Positions 8,184 to 16,469 of a stretch of 64,000 nt of DNA are shown here, one piece after another. Made by a program: the position numbers and the translations under genes. Source of the DNA: Breoghania sp037026715 (lineage in GTDB: Bacteria; Pseudomonadota; Alphaproteobacteria; Rhizobiales; Stappiaceae). The DNA lies in assembly GCF_037026715.1 (NCBI RefSeq), contig NZ_JBANCG010000003.1, positions 310,001 to 374,000 on the forward strand. Reading direction: 5' to 3'. How positions within the stretch are numbered: the stretch's first letter is position 1; each line of letters starts with the position of its first letter. Below the pieces are notes generated by a model. That model saw nothing but the letters and a program-made list of their open reading frames with translations, searched no databases and was not told the origin of the DNA.

Positions 8184-8903
8184 ATGGCGAACACGCCGCT
8201 GATGCCCAAGGCGACCGCGGTCTGGCTGGTCGACAACACGTCGCTGTCCTTCGACCAGATCGCCGTCTTCTGCAAGCTTCATCCGCTTGAGGTGAAGGCG
8301 ATTGCCGACGGCGAAGCCGCGCAGGGCATCAAGGGTCTCGATCCGATCCAGACGGGGCAGTTGACCCGCGAGGAGATCGAGCGCGCGCAGAAGAGCCCTT
8401 CGGCCACGCTGAAGCTGTCCACGCCGAAGACGCGCGTGCCGGAAGCCAAGCGCAAGGGACCGCGCTACACGCCGGTGTCGCGTCGCCAGGACCGGCCGAA
8501 CGCGATCATGTGGCTGGTGCGCAACCATCCGGAGCTGAAGGACGCGCAGATCATGCGTCTCGTCGGCACCACCAAGCCGACGATCGAATCGATCCGCGAG
8601 CGCACCCACTGGAACGCGGCGAACCTGACGCCGTCGGACCCGGTGACGCTGGGCCTGTGTTCGCAGCTGGAGCTTGATCTGGAAGTGGAGAAGGCCGCGC
8701 GCCTCGCACCGCCGCCGGTGGAGCAGCCGGAAGAGGCCGCGACGCTTCTGCCGGTGGAGGACACCACGTCGGAGGATGCCATGGCCGCGGCGTTTGCACG
8801 CCCCGCGCCCAAGCAGCCGGCCGAACAGGAATACGATGCGGCCGCGGTGTTCGCGAAGCTGACCTCGCTGAAAAAGAACCACGACGAGGACGACGAGGAA
8901 TAG
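8184..8903 (+). CDS. trcR: Cell-cycle transcriptional regulator TrcR (DUF1013)
   Basis: The 239-residue protein belongs to DUF1013, whose Caulobacter member is the cell-cycle regulator TrcR. Residues 1-60 (PKATAVWLVDNTSLSFDQIAVFC) and the block around 105-150 (NAIMWLVRNHPELKDAQIMRLVGTTKPTI) are two helix-turn-helix-like segments with the same WLV start, suggesting an internal repeat. An acidic, Pro/Glu-rich linker and an acidic tail (DEDDEE) follow. The ATG at 8184 has a strong GAGAGGAG site upstream. The gene is monocistronic, with its own promoter (8073) and terminator (8927). Confidence 0.9.
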   Translation: MANTPLMPKATAVWLVDNTSLSFDQIAVFCKLHPLEVKAIADGEAAQGIKGLDPIQTGQLTREEIERAQKSPSATLKLSTPKTRVPEAKRKGPRYTPVSRRQDRPNAIMWLVRNHPELKDAQIMRLVGTTKPTIESIRERTHWNAANLTPSDPVTLGLCSQLELDLEVEKAARLAPPPVEQPEEAATLLPVEDTTSEDAMAAAFARPAPKQPAEQEYDAAAVFAKLTSLKKNHDEDDEE

Positions 8904-8926
8904 GGTTCCTCCTCTTCGATGGATCG

Positions 8927-8954
8927 AAAAGGGCGCCTCGGGCGCCCTTTTTTG
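8927..8954 (+). terminator. Rho-independent terminator of trcR
   Basis: AAAAGGGCGCC (8927-8937) pairs perfectly with GGCGCCCTTTT (8941-8951) around a three-base loop, and the T run continues beyond. It begins 24 bases after the trcR stop. Confidence 0.92.
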
Positions 8955-8986
8955 TGCGGTGTTCGATGCCGGTGGAGGAAGGGAGT

Positions 8987-9192
8987 GGAGCGCGCTTTCG
9001 CGCGCGCCTGTTGCGCTGGATCCCGGATCAGCGTTCGGCTTCGCCTCACTTGTCCGGGATGAGGGAGGTTATGAATAGTCTCAAGCCTCCCACAGCCGCC
9101 CTCATTCCGGGCGGTCTGCGCCGCAGGCGCCCCAAATCCACTTGGGCCAGACCCGGAAACCAGCGCAAGATGTGCGCGCGAAAGCGCGCTCC
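8987..9192. repeat. Large imperfect inverted repeat (REP-type pair)
   Basis: Two arms of about 80-95 bases face each other between trcR and the convergent motor genes. The outer ends GGAGCGCGCTTTCGCGCGC (from 8987) and its complement (ending 9192) are identical over 19 bases. Both arms then contain TTGCGCTGG, followed by a CCCGGAT or CCGGGT block. The left arm also carries its own hairpin, CCCGGAT...GTCCGGG, with the same layout as the repeat at 15241. It is non-coding and could fold into a long cruciform or act as a transcription barrier. Confidence 0.7.
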
Positions 9193-9200
9193 GCCTTTTC

Positions 9201-10232
9201 CTATCGCGTTGTGAGCTTCAGCTCGATGCGGCGGTTCTTGGCGTAGGCCTCGTCGGTGGTACCGTCATCCAGCGGCTGATTGGAGCCGAAGCCTGCGGCG
9301 ACCAGCCGTTTCGGGTCCACGCCCTTGTCGATCAGGTAGCGCACCACGGAAATGGCGCGCGCGGCCGACAACTCCCAGTTGGAGCGGAAGCGGCTGGTGG
9401 GGGAGACGGGGCGGGCATCGGTATGGCCGTCGACGCGCAGAACCCAGTTGATCTCGTCGGGGATTTCGGCAGCCAGCTCGTTCACCGCCTCCGCCAGTTT
9501 GTCGAGTTCTTCCCGGCCGGCCACGTTGATCTCGTCGGAGCCGGAGGAGAACAGAACCTCGGACTGGAAGACGAAGCGGTCGCCGACGACGCGGATGTCG
9601 GAGCGCTGGGACAGGATCTCGCGCAACCTGCCGAAGAAGTCGGAGCGATAGCGCGACAGCTCCTGCACGCGCTGGGCGAGCGCCACGTTCAGCCGGCGGC
9701 CGAGATCCGCGATCTTGGTTTGGCTCTCGCGGTCGCGGCTCTCGGATGCCTCCAGCGCGTCTTCCAGCGCCGCGATCTGGCGGCGCAGCGCGGAGATCTG
9801 CTGGTTGAGAAGCTCCACCTGCGACAACGCACGGGCGGATAACCGCTTTTCCTCCGAAAGCTGGTTTTCCAGCGTGGCGATGCGACCGCCGGCCTGCGAG
9901 GCCGCGCCCGTGCGGCTGTCGACGAGGCCCTGCAGCCGGCTTTTCTCGTCCTCGGTGGAGGAAAGGCTCGCCTGCAGAGAGGCGATCTGATCCTGCAGGT
10001 CGCGGTTGTTGCCGCGCTCCAGCGCGAGCAGTTGCGTCAGTTCGCTGATCTGCGAGTTCAGCCGGTTCAGCACCGTGTCGCGGCCGGAAATCTCCTGGGA
10101 CAGGAAGAACTGCGACAGCATGAAGACGACGAGCAGGAAGATGATGACGAGCAGCAGCGTCGCCATGGCGTCGACGAAGCCCGGCCAGTAGTTGGTGCTT
10201 CGGTCACGACCGCGGCCGCGCGACATCGCCAT
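9201..10232 (-). CDS. MotB/OmpA-like peptidoglycan-anchored motor subunit
   Basis: The 343-residue protein has a short cytoplasmic N-terminus and one membrane span (about residues 21-43). The VDAMATLLLVIIF segment at the start of the span has the aspartate that carries protons in MotB, ExbD and TolR. A long coiled coil (about 45-185) follows, and then a C-terminal OmpA domain with the VDGHTDARPV motif and NRRIELKL end that bind peptidoglycan. It is translated one base after the MotA/ExbB-like gene, so the two form a stator-like complex. No flagellar genes are nearby. The layout resembles ZorB as well as MotB. Confidence 0.85.
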   Translation of the reverse strand: MAMSRGRGRDRSTNYWPGFVDAMATLLLVIIFLLVVFMLSQFFLSQEISGRDTVLNRLNSQISELTQLLALERGNNRDLQDQIASLQASLSSTEDEKSRLQGLVDSRTGAASQAGGRIATLENQLSEEKRLSARALSQVELLNQQISALRRQIAALEDALEASESRDRESQTKIADLGRRLNVALAQRVQELSRYRSDFFGRLREILSQRSDIRVVGDRFVFQSEVLFSSGSDEINVAGREELDKLAEAVNELAAEIPDEINWVLRVDGHTDARPVSPTSRFRSNWELSAARAISVVRYLIDKGVDPKRLVAAGFGSNQPLDDGTTDEAYAKNRRIELKLTTR

Positions 10233-10233
10233 C

Positions 10234-11244
10234 TCAGCCCCTCGGGTTCTTGAGGGCGTCGGAAAGCATTTCCAGAAGCCTCTCGATGCGTACCTGCTGT
10301 TCGGACTGGCTGTCGGCCCATTCGCGCATCATGCGCTGTTCGGTGCGCACGTGCTGGACGAGGCCCTGGATACCTTCCGCCAGGTTGGCCATCGCCTGTG
10401 AGGTCGCCCGGCTGCCGCTGGAGGCGCCGTTTTCCTGTACCGTGCGGCGGAGCTGGTCGATCGCGACGCGAAGTTCGGAATAGGTGTTGGTCTGCTCGAC
10501 CGGGTAGGGCGTGCCCTCGTCGTCGAGCTCGATCTCGGTGACGGTGGACAGCCAGTCTTCCAGCTCGTTGTAGAAGCGGGTCTGGGCCTGGGTCGCCTGC
10601 AGTTCGAGAAAGCCCAGCAGCAGCGAGCCGGTGAGACCGAAGAGCGAGGAGGAGAAGGCCGTGCCCATGCCGCCGAGCGGGGCTTCCAGACCGGTCTTCA
10701 GGTCCTCGAAGATGACGTTGGCATCGCCGGAGCCGACATTGAGCGACTGGATGACGTCGCCGACCGCACTCACCGTCTGTAGAAGGCCCCAGAAGGTGCC
10801 GAGCAGGCCGAGGAAGACGAGCAGGCCCGTGAGGTAGCGCCCGAGTTCGCGCGCCTCATCAAGGCGGGTGCCGATCGAATCCATGATCGAGCGCATGACC
10901 TGCGGCGTGATCGCCATCTCGCCGATGCGGTTGCCGAGCAACACCGACATGGGTGCCAGCAGCACAGGCGGACGGCGGACTTCGAGCCCCGGATCGCCAA
11001 GGCGGAAGCCGTTGACCCAGTTCACCTCGCGAAAGAGCCGAACCACCTGGATGAAGGAGAGCACGATGCCGAGCACGCCGACCAGAATGATGATGCCGTT
11101 CAGGAACGGATTGGAGGCAAAGGCGGTGGCGATCGGCCGATAGAGGATGATCGGGATGAAGCTCACCAGCGCGAGGAAGATCAGCATCCGCCAGAGATAG
11201 ATCTGGGGACTGGAGAGCTTATAGGGATCGAGATCGCGCGCCAT
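10234..11244 (-). CDS. MotA/TolQ/ExbB-like proton channel subunit
   Basis: This 336-residue membrane protein has two N-terminal spans (about 19-37 and 47-66). A MotA/ExbB core of two further spans follows, around GLLVFLGLLGTFWGLLQTVSAVGDVI and GTAFSSSLFGLTGSLLLGFLEL. A cytoplasmic helical tail of about 110 residues ends the protein. The core signature matches the proton-channel family. It is co-transcribed with the MotB/OmpA-like partner downstream. The extended tail and partner resemble ZorA/ZorB of the Zorya defence systems, yet ZorC and ZorD are absent and the neighbours are housekeeping genes, so a core envelope role is more likely. Confidence 0.85.
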   Translation of the reverse strand: MARDLDPYKLSSPQIYLWRMLIFLALVSFIPIILYRPIATAFASNPFLNGIIILVGVLGIVLSFIQVVRLFREVNWVNGFRLGDPGLEVRRPPVLLAPMSVLLGNRIGEMAITPQVMRSIMDSIGTRLDEARELGRYLTGLLVFLGLLGTFWGLLQTVSAVGDVIQSLNVGSGDANVIFEDLKTGLEAPLGGMGTAFSSSLFGLTGSLLLGFLELQATQAQTRFYNELEDWLSTVTEIELDDEGTPYPVEQTNTYSELRVAIDQLRRTVQENGASSGSRATSQAMANLAEGIQGLVQHVRTEQRMMREWADSQSEQQVRIERLLEMLSDALKNPRG

Positions 11245-11402
11245 CGGGTCCGCCGGCCAAGCTTGTTAACCTGTTGGCAGTGATAGCGTGAATTCCGCGC
11301 CCAATGAAACCGGAAATCCGCGCACGGCACGCCGATACCGCAAGATCGCGCACCGCTCGCGCGGTTCGCGGCCTTGCCGACAGCGGGCGCGGTGCTCGGA
11401 AA

Positions 11403-12203
11403 TCAGGCAGGCTTGCGGGCCTTTTTGAGAAGATCGAGCAGGCCGTGATGGATGAATTCGTTGCCGGCCACGACGGAGCCCGTCTCGAATATCTTCTCGC
11501 CGCCGGTGGCATCGGAGATGTAGCCGCCGGCTTCGCGAATCATCAAAAGCCCCGCCGCCATGTCCCAGGATTTCAGGTCGTGTTCCCAGAAACCGTCGAG
11601 GCGGCCGGAGGCGACCCAGGCGAGATCGATCGATGCGGCGCCCGCACGTCGGATGCCGGAAACCTCGCCCATGACGTGGCGCAGTTCCATCAGAGCGCGA
11701 CCGTGATCGCCACGGCCCAGATGGGGAATGCCGGTGCCGATCACGCAGTCAGTCATGGTGGCGCGGCCGGCCACGCGCAGGCGGCGGTTGTTGAGGAACG
11801 CGCCGTTGCCTTTTTCTGCGGTGTAGAGCTCGTCCATGATCGGATTGTAGATCACGCCGGCGACGATCTGGCCCTGACGCTCCAGCGCGATGGAAATGCC
11901 GAAGATCGGAATGCCGTGCAGGAAATTCGTCGTGCCGTCGAGCGGATCGACGATGAAACGGTGCTGCGGGTCGGTGCCCTCGATGGTACCCGATTCCTCC
12001 ATCACCAGCGAATAGCCCGGCCGCGCGCGCTGAAGCTCCTCGCGCAGGATCTTTTCGGCGCGGTGGTCGGCGGCGGTGACGAAGTCGCCGGGCCCCTTGC
12101 GGGAGACCTGGAGGTTTTCCACCTCGCCGAAATCGCGGGTAAGAGCGCGGCCGGCCTTCGTGGCGGCGGCGACCATGACGTTGAGAATAGCGGAACGGGC
12201 CAT
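11403..12203 (-). CDS. suhB: Inositol monophosphatase family protein (SuhB-like)
   Basis: The 266-residue enzyme belongs to the Mg-dependent, lithium-sensitive inositol monophosphatase family. The metal site is intact: EESG of the first motif, then VDPLDGTTNFLHG, and a second aspartate in ESWD-like LKSWDMAAG near the C-terminus. In alphaproteobacteria such proteins hydrolyse inositol phosphates or related sugar phosphates; the true substrate here is unknown. The ATG at 12203 is preceded by AGGAGGGG. It lies between efp and the motor pair on the same strand. Confidence 0.93.
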   Translation of the reverse strand: MARSAILNVMVAAATKAGRALTRDFGEVENLQVSRKGPGDFVTAADHRAEKILREELQRARPGYSLVMEESGTIEGTDPQHRFIVDPLDGTTNFLHGIPIFGISIALERQGQIVAGVIYNPIMDELYTAEKGNGAFLNNRRLRVAGRATMTDCVIGTGIPHLGRGDHGRALMELRHVMGEVSGIRRAGAASIDLAWVASGRLDGFWEHDLKSWDMAAGLLMIREAGGYISDATGGEKIFETGSVVAGNEFIHHGLLDLLKKARKPA

Positions 12204-12308
12204 CTTGCCCCTCCTTGGGGGCTCAGTCTTTTCCAGCCGGCAATGCACCGGCCGGAGAAATCGAATGTTGTGAATTGCCGGAAGGCGGCCAGGCGCCTTG
12301 ACGGCGGC

Positions 12309-12872
12309 CTAGTCTGCGCGCTTCACGTAGGCGACTTCGTTGGTGTCGACCACGATGCGCTCGCCAGCCGTGATGAACGGCGGTACGAGGACGCGCACGC
12401 CGTTTTCAAGAACCGCCGGCTTGTAGGACGAGGACTGCGTCTGTCCCTTCACCACGGCGTCGGCCTCGGTGATCTGAAGCGTGACGAACTGCGGCAGGTT
12501 GATGCCGATGGGCTTGCCGTCGTGCATGTCGAGCGTCACCGTCATGCCGTCCTGCAGGAAGGCGGCGCGGTCGCCGACGAAATCGCTCTGCAGCTCGATC
12601 TGCTCGTAGGTGTCTGAGTCCATGAACACCAGCATGTCGTCCTGGGCATAGAGGAACTGGAAGTCCTTCTGCTCCAGACGAACGCGCTCGACCTTGTCTT
12701 CCGAGCGGAAGCGCTCGTTGAGCTTGCGGCCGTCGAGGAGGTTTTTCATCTCCACCTGGGCGAAGGCGCCGCCCTTGCCGGGCTTGACGTGCTGGACCTT
12801 GACCACGGCCCACAGGGTATCCTGGTGCTGCAAGACGTTGCCGGGCTTGATTTCGTTGCCGTTGATCTTCAT
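12309..12872 (-). CDS. efp: Translation elongation factor P
   Basis: EF-P enters the ribosomal E site and relieves stalling at polyproline. The 187-residue, three-domain protein has the loop VKPGKGGAF, in which Lys33 corresponds to the modified Lys34 of E. coli. The C-terminal VDTNEVAYVKRAD is typical. No epmA/epmB or earP modification gene is next to it, although the basic loop suggests lysine modification encoded elsewhere. The ATG at 12872 gives the usual family length. The Pro-rich TolA encoded in this window is one plausible client. Confidence 0.97.
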   Translation of the reverse strand: MKINGNEIKPGNVLQHQDTLWAVVKVQHVKPGKGGAFAQVEMKNLLDGRKLNERFRSEDKVERVRLEQKDFQFLYAQDDMLVFMDSDTYEQIELQSDFVGDRAAFLQDGMTVTLDMHDGKPIGINLPQFVTLQITEADAVVKGQTQSSSYKPAVLENGVRVLVPPFITAGERIVVDTNEVAYVKRAD

Positions 12873-13018
12873 GGATCTCGTTCGCGTCGTTAGGGAAGGG
12901 CCGGGCCTTGATGCCGCGGGCGCGGCGTAAGCCGTTGCGCGGCAGTCTCCACCATATTTCCGTGTCGTTTTCAAGGTAAAACGGCTTTGCCGGCCGTGCG
13001 CAGGGGGCAAGCGCGCCC

Positions 13019-14263
13019 TCAATCCCCCGTTCGCGGAGCGGGCTCGGGCTCGGGAATGTCGCCCGCGGCAGGCTCCGCGGTGTCGCTGCCCTCGGTCGGC
13101 ACGCGCGGAACCGAGGCCGCGCCGGGTGTCTGACCTTCCGTCCAGTTGGCGGCTTCGCGGCGCGCCTTTTCCAGCGTTTCGGCATCGAGGGAGGCGAGGA
13201 AACCGTCGAGCCACAGGTCGGAGAGCCCGGCCTTGCGCGCAATCAGGTGCCATGTGGCCGCCTTCAACGGATCGACCTCCACGCCGCGGCCTGTCGCATA
13301 GAGGCGCGCGAGCCGGTTCATGGCGACCGCGTTGCCGGACCGGGCGGCGCGTTCGAACCACATTGCGGCTTCCGCCTCATTGGGCTCCACGCCTTCGCCC
13401 TTGAAGCGCAGGATGCCGTAGCGCACCTCGGCCGCGACAGAGCCGTTTCGCGCCGCGCGTCCCATCCAGAAGGCGCCATGGCGCGGGTCGCGGTCCGGAG
13501 CGTCCGGATCGAGATAGGCGTCGGCCAGCGCATATTGCGCGTCGACATCGCCGTTCTCGGCCGCCTTCTTGATCAGGGCGAGCCCCTTGGTGCGGTCGAG
13601 CGGGCGTCCTTCGCCCTGCAGGTACAGAACACCCAGATTGTAGGAGGCGTTGTCGAGGCCGGCCTTGTCGGCCTGTTCGAAGAGATCGCCGGCCTTGGCC
13701 TTGTCAGCCGGCACGCCGGTGCCCAGCAGATAGTAGAGGCCGAGCCGATAGGCGGCTTGCGGGTCGCCGTCGTTCGCCGCGATCCGATACCAGCTCGCCG
13801 ACGTCTTCACATCCTGGCTAACCCCGTAACCGCGCTCGTAAAGCACGCCCAAGAGCGTCTGGGCGGCGCGGTCGCCGTCCTGGGCGTTGCGGGTGGCCAC
13901 GGCCACGGCGGTCAGGTAGTAGCCGCGCTGGAAGGCGCCATAAGCGTAGTCGCGGGTGTCGTCGCGCGGGACCGGACCGGTGGCGACCTGCGGCGGCTCC
14001 TCGATGGCGAGCTTGAGGCTGGGGACTTTCGGGCCGGGCAGGTTCGCGGTGCCGATCAGAGGCGGCGCCGGCAGGTTGGGCCGCAAGTTCGGCACCAGTC
14101 CGGGAGCGGTCGTGATCGCCTCCGCGCCGCCCTCCGGTGCCGGCTGGGGCACAGGCGTCGCGGCTTGGGCGGAGATCGTCAGGACGAGCATCGCCGCAAG
14201 GGCGAGCGCGCCACCCCTTTGGTTGAAGGCCGGAACTGGGAGCTGCCTCCAGGCCTGCCTCAT
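13019..14263 (-). CDS. Exported Sel1/TPR-repeat protein
   Basis: The 414-residue protein starts with a signal peptide (MRQAWRQ...ALALAAMLVLTISAQAA, cleavage about residue 35). A Pro-rich linker follows. From about residue 110 to 340 there are six or more Sel1-like repeats of about 36 residues (for example AAYRLGLYYLLGTGVPAD, ASYNLGVLYLQGEGRPLD and VRYGILRFKGEGVEPNEAEA). The C-terminus is acidic and Pro-rich. Such periplasmic solenoids act as scaffolds in envelope or exopolysaccharide pathways; the partner is unknown. The ATG overlaps the stop of the upstream ThiE-like gene (ATGA type), so the two are translationally coupled. Confidence 0.88.
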   Translation of the reverse strand: MRQAWRQLPVPAFNQRGGALALAAMLVLTISAQAATPVPQPAPEGGAEAITTAPGLVPNLRPNLPAPPLIGTANLPGPKVPSLKLAIEEPPQVATGPVPRDDTRDYAYGAFQRGYYLTAVAVATRNAQDGDRAAQTLLGVLYERGYGVSQDVKTSASWYRIAANDGDPQAAYRLGLYYLLGTGVPADKAKAGDLFEQADKAGLDNASYNLGVLYLQGEGRPLDRTKGLALIKKAAENGDVDAQYALADAYLDPDAPDRDPRHGAFWMGRAARNGSVAAEVRYGILRFKGEGVEPNEAEAAMWFERAARSGNAVAMNRLARLYATGRGVEVDPLKAATWHLIARKAGLSDLWLDGFLASLDAETLEKARREAANWTEGQTPGAASVPRVPTEGSDTAEPAAGDIPEPEPAPRTGD

Positions 14264-14919
14264 CCGGCGGCCTCCTCGGCGGCCGCGATTTCGGCTGCCA
14301 CGGCGTCGAGGATGGCGTTCGCTTCCTCGACGGCGGCCTTCGGCCCCTTCGGGTGCTGCCACACGCCGGCGCGAAGCGCGACGAATTCCGCCTTGGTCTC
14401 GGCGACGGGGCGCACGGAGGCGATGTCGCGTCCGGCGAGCGCCACGCACGGGATCTCGAACACCTCAGCCCACCATCCGGCGAAATCGATCGTCTTGCGG
14501 TGCGCCTCGTCGTGCTCTTCCAGATCCCGCATGCCGAAGAAGACGTAGTCGGTGTCGAGTTCTGCAAGCTCCATTGCCTGATGGCGGTCCTTGATGTGGC
14601 CGACGCCGACGATGCGGTTGGGCTGGAAGGTTTCCTGAGCGAGCTTCAGATCCTCAAGTCCGCTGTCGATCTGCACGCCGTCGGCACGGCTGCGTCCGGC
14701 AATGCGCGTGTCGTTGAGGATCAGCGCAGCGACGCCGGCCTCCTGTGCAATTGGCACGATCTTTTCCGCCATACGCTGGGCCGTGTCCTCGTCGCCTTCG
14801 GGCAGCGTGATCAGCAGGCAGGCCACGTCGCCGCCGGCAAGCGCCTCGCCGAGCGGGGCGGCGAAGGCCTCCGCGTCGAAGTCGGGCGGCGTGATGAGAA
14901 ACAGGCGGGAACGGAACAC
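14260..14919 (-). CDS. Divergent ThiE-fold (thiamine phosphate synthase-like) protein
   Basis: The 219-residue protein is a TIM barrel related to thiamine phosphate synthase. The segments ADGVQIDSGLEDL, TDYVFFGMRDL and IPCVALAGRDIASV fall where ThiE has DGVHLGQ, YVxxGPIFPTxTK and PIVAIGGI. The histidine, the GPIFPT loop and the lysine of true ThiE are missing, so catalysis of thiazole-phosphate and HMP-PP coupling is doubtful. The GTG at 14919 is chosen because AGGAG lies eight bases upstream; longer in-frame starts run into intergenic repeats. Its stop overlaps the start of the Sel1 protein gene, so a shared pathway is possible. Confidence 0.7.
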   Translation of the reverse strand: MFRSRLFLITPPDFDAEAFAAPLGEALAGGDVACLLITLPEGDEDTAQRMAEKIVPIAQEAGVAALILNDTRIAGRSRADGVQIDSGLEDLKLAQETFQPNRIVGVGHIKDRHQAMELAELDTDYVFFGMRDLEEHDEAHRKTIDFAGWWAEVFEIPCVALAGRDIASVRPVAETKAEFVALRAGVWQHPKGPKAAVEEANAILDAVAAEIAAAEEAAG

Positions 14920-15074
14920 GATTGGAACTCCTGCGGGCATCAGGTGGCGATGTGGCATCCAATAACGGCAAAATCGCGCAAACGGCAAATGGTAGGCGCG
15001 TGCGGTCAAGAAAATGTTGCGGCAAGAGCAGGGGAGAGGAAAGGGGGCCGTTAGGGCGGTACTTCTCTCTCCGT

Positions 15075-15181
15075 TGTCATCCGCGCGCCGGCGGGGATCC
15101 CGCAATCCCGGAGGGCTGCTTTGACATTCCGCCTTTGAACCCTGTGGTTGCTGGATTCCCGCCTGCGCGGAAATGACATCG
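15075..15181. repeat. Intergenic palindromic repeat
   Basis: The outer 30 or so bases at each end are inverted copies of each other: a block beginning TGTCATCCGCGCGCCGGCGG faces the complement of one beginning TGTCATTTCCGCGCAGGCGG. The CCCGCCTGCGCGG core is common in REP-like elements of many proteobacteria. It sits between the ThiE-like and aldolase genes. Confidence 0.6.
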
Positions 15182-15240
15182 TGTGCGGGGTCGATCCACC
15201 GGGATAATTCGGCCTCTTTTACCTTGACCCAGGCCCCCGC

Positions 15241-15292
15241 CATCCCGGATCTGCGAAGCGGCATTTCGCGCCGCATCGCGTCCGGGATGACA
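15241..15292. repeat. Second intergenic palindromic repeat
   Basis: CATCCCGGA and TCCGGGATG form the outer stem and GCGGC/GCCGC the inner stem around an ATTTCGC loop. The order CCCGGATC-GCG-CGGC-TTCGC-GTCCGGGATG matches the left half of the element at 8987, so both belong to one repeat family. The rest of the 475-base interval 14920-15394 shows no gene. Confidence 0.6.
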
Positions 15293-15394
15293 CCGGAGGA
15301 GCCTTCCCAAAGCGTTTGAAAGCCCGCCCCCAAAAACGAATCGACGGGCGCGATGGCCCGTCGATCCAGTCCGATGCGGTCGGCGTGTCGCGCC

Positions 15395-16420
15395 TTACGC
15401 GGTCTCCAGGTCCTTCGACCAGGTGCCGGTCGACGCCATGCCGTTCATGCGGGCGCGGTGGGCGAAGGCGGCCTGGGCGGCGGCCCAGTTCTCGTCCTTG
15501 CCGGACCACGCCTTCAGCGCCGCCTGCTGCAGGGCACGGCCGTAGGAGAAGGTCAGCGTCCAGGGCAGGTTGCCCATGGCGTTCATCAGCGACAGGTTTT
15601 CGGTCGCCTGCACGTCGCTCTGGCCGCCCGACAGGAAGGCGATGCCGCCGACAGCCGCCGGAATGGTCGACTTCAGGCAGCGCACGGTCATTTCCGCGAC
15701 CTCTTCGGCCGAGGCCTGGTCCGGGCACTTCTGGCCGGCGATCACCATGTTCGGCTTCAGGATCATGCCCTCAAGCAGGATGCCCGCCTGGTAGAGTTCG
15801 CCGAAGACGGTGTTGAGCGTCCATTCGGTGACCTCGTAGCAGGTCTCGATGTCGTGGCTGGAGAAGGCGCCGTCCATCAGCACTTCCGGCTCGACGATCG
15901 GCACGATGCCGGCTTCCTGGCAGAGCGCCGCGTAGCGCGCCAGCGCATTGGCGTTGGAGGAGATGCAGTTCGACGACGGCATCGCCTCGCCGATGGTGAT
16001 GACCGCGCGCCACTTGGCGAAACGGGCGCCGAGGTCGTAATACTCGGCCAGACGCTCGCGCAGGCCGTCGAGGCCCTCGGTGATCTTCTCGTCGTCGAAA
16101 CCGGCGAGCGGCTTGGCGCCCTTGTCGACCTTGATGCCGGGAACTGCGCCCGCCGCCTTGATGAGATCGACCAGCGGCGTGCCGTCCTTGGCCTTCTGGC
16201 GGATGGTCTCGTCGTAGAGGATGACGCCGGAGATGCGCTCGTTCATCGCGTCTTCGGCGCGGAACAGCATCTCGCGGTAGTCGCGACGGTTGTCCTCGGT
16301 GTTCTCCACGCCGATCTGGTCGAAGCGCTTCTTGATGGTGCCCGTGCTCTCGTCGGCGGCCAGAATGCCCTGACCCGTCGCCATCATGGCCGCAGCAATG
16401 TCTTCCAGATTCTCGCTCAT
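15395..16420 (-). CDS. fba: Class I fructose-bisphosphate aldolase
   Basis: The 341-residue enzyme is a metal-independent (Schiff-base) aldolase that splits fructose 1,6-bisphosphate in glycolysis and gluconeogenesis. Lys222 in GMILKPNMV is the Schiff-base residue. The N-terminal ILAADESTGTIKKRF block is diagnostic of class I. It is the last gene of a minus-strand glycolytic series tkt-gap-GNAT-pgk-fba, with the pgk stop 49 bases upstream of its ATG. Confidence 0.96.
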   Translation of the reverse strand: MSENLEDIAAAMMATGQGILAADESTGTIKKRFDQIGVENTEDNRRDYREMLFRAEDAMNERISGVILYDETIRQKAKDGTPLVDLIKAAGAVPGIKVDKGAKPLAGFDDEKITEGLDGLRERLAEYYDLGARFAKWRAVITIGEAMPSSNCISSNANALARYAALCQEAGIVPIVEPEVLMDGAFSSHDIETCYEVTEWTLNTVFGELYQAGILLEGMILKPNMVIAGQKCPDQASAEEVAEMTVRCLKSTIPAAVGGIAFLSGGQSDVQATENLSLMNAMGNLPWTLTFSYGRALQQAALKAWSGKDENWAAAQAAFAHRARMNGMASTGTWSKDLETA

Positions 16421-16469
16421 GTGATGCCCTTCAACTCCCGGTTATGATGATCTTGATGAGGGGGTCGCT

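Noticed and set aside
9201..11244. A complete Zorya anti-phage system
   Set aside because: Only the ZorA/ZorB-like membrane pair is present; no ZorC, ZorD or ZorE-like gene lies on either side.
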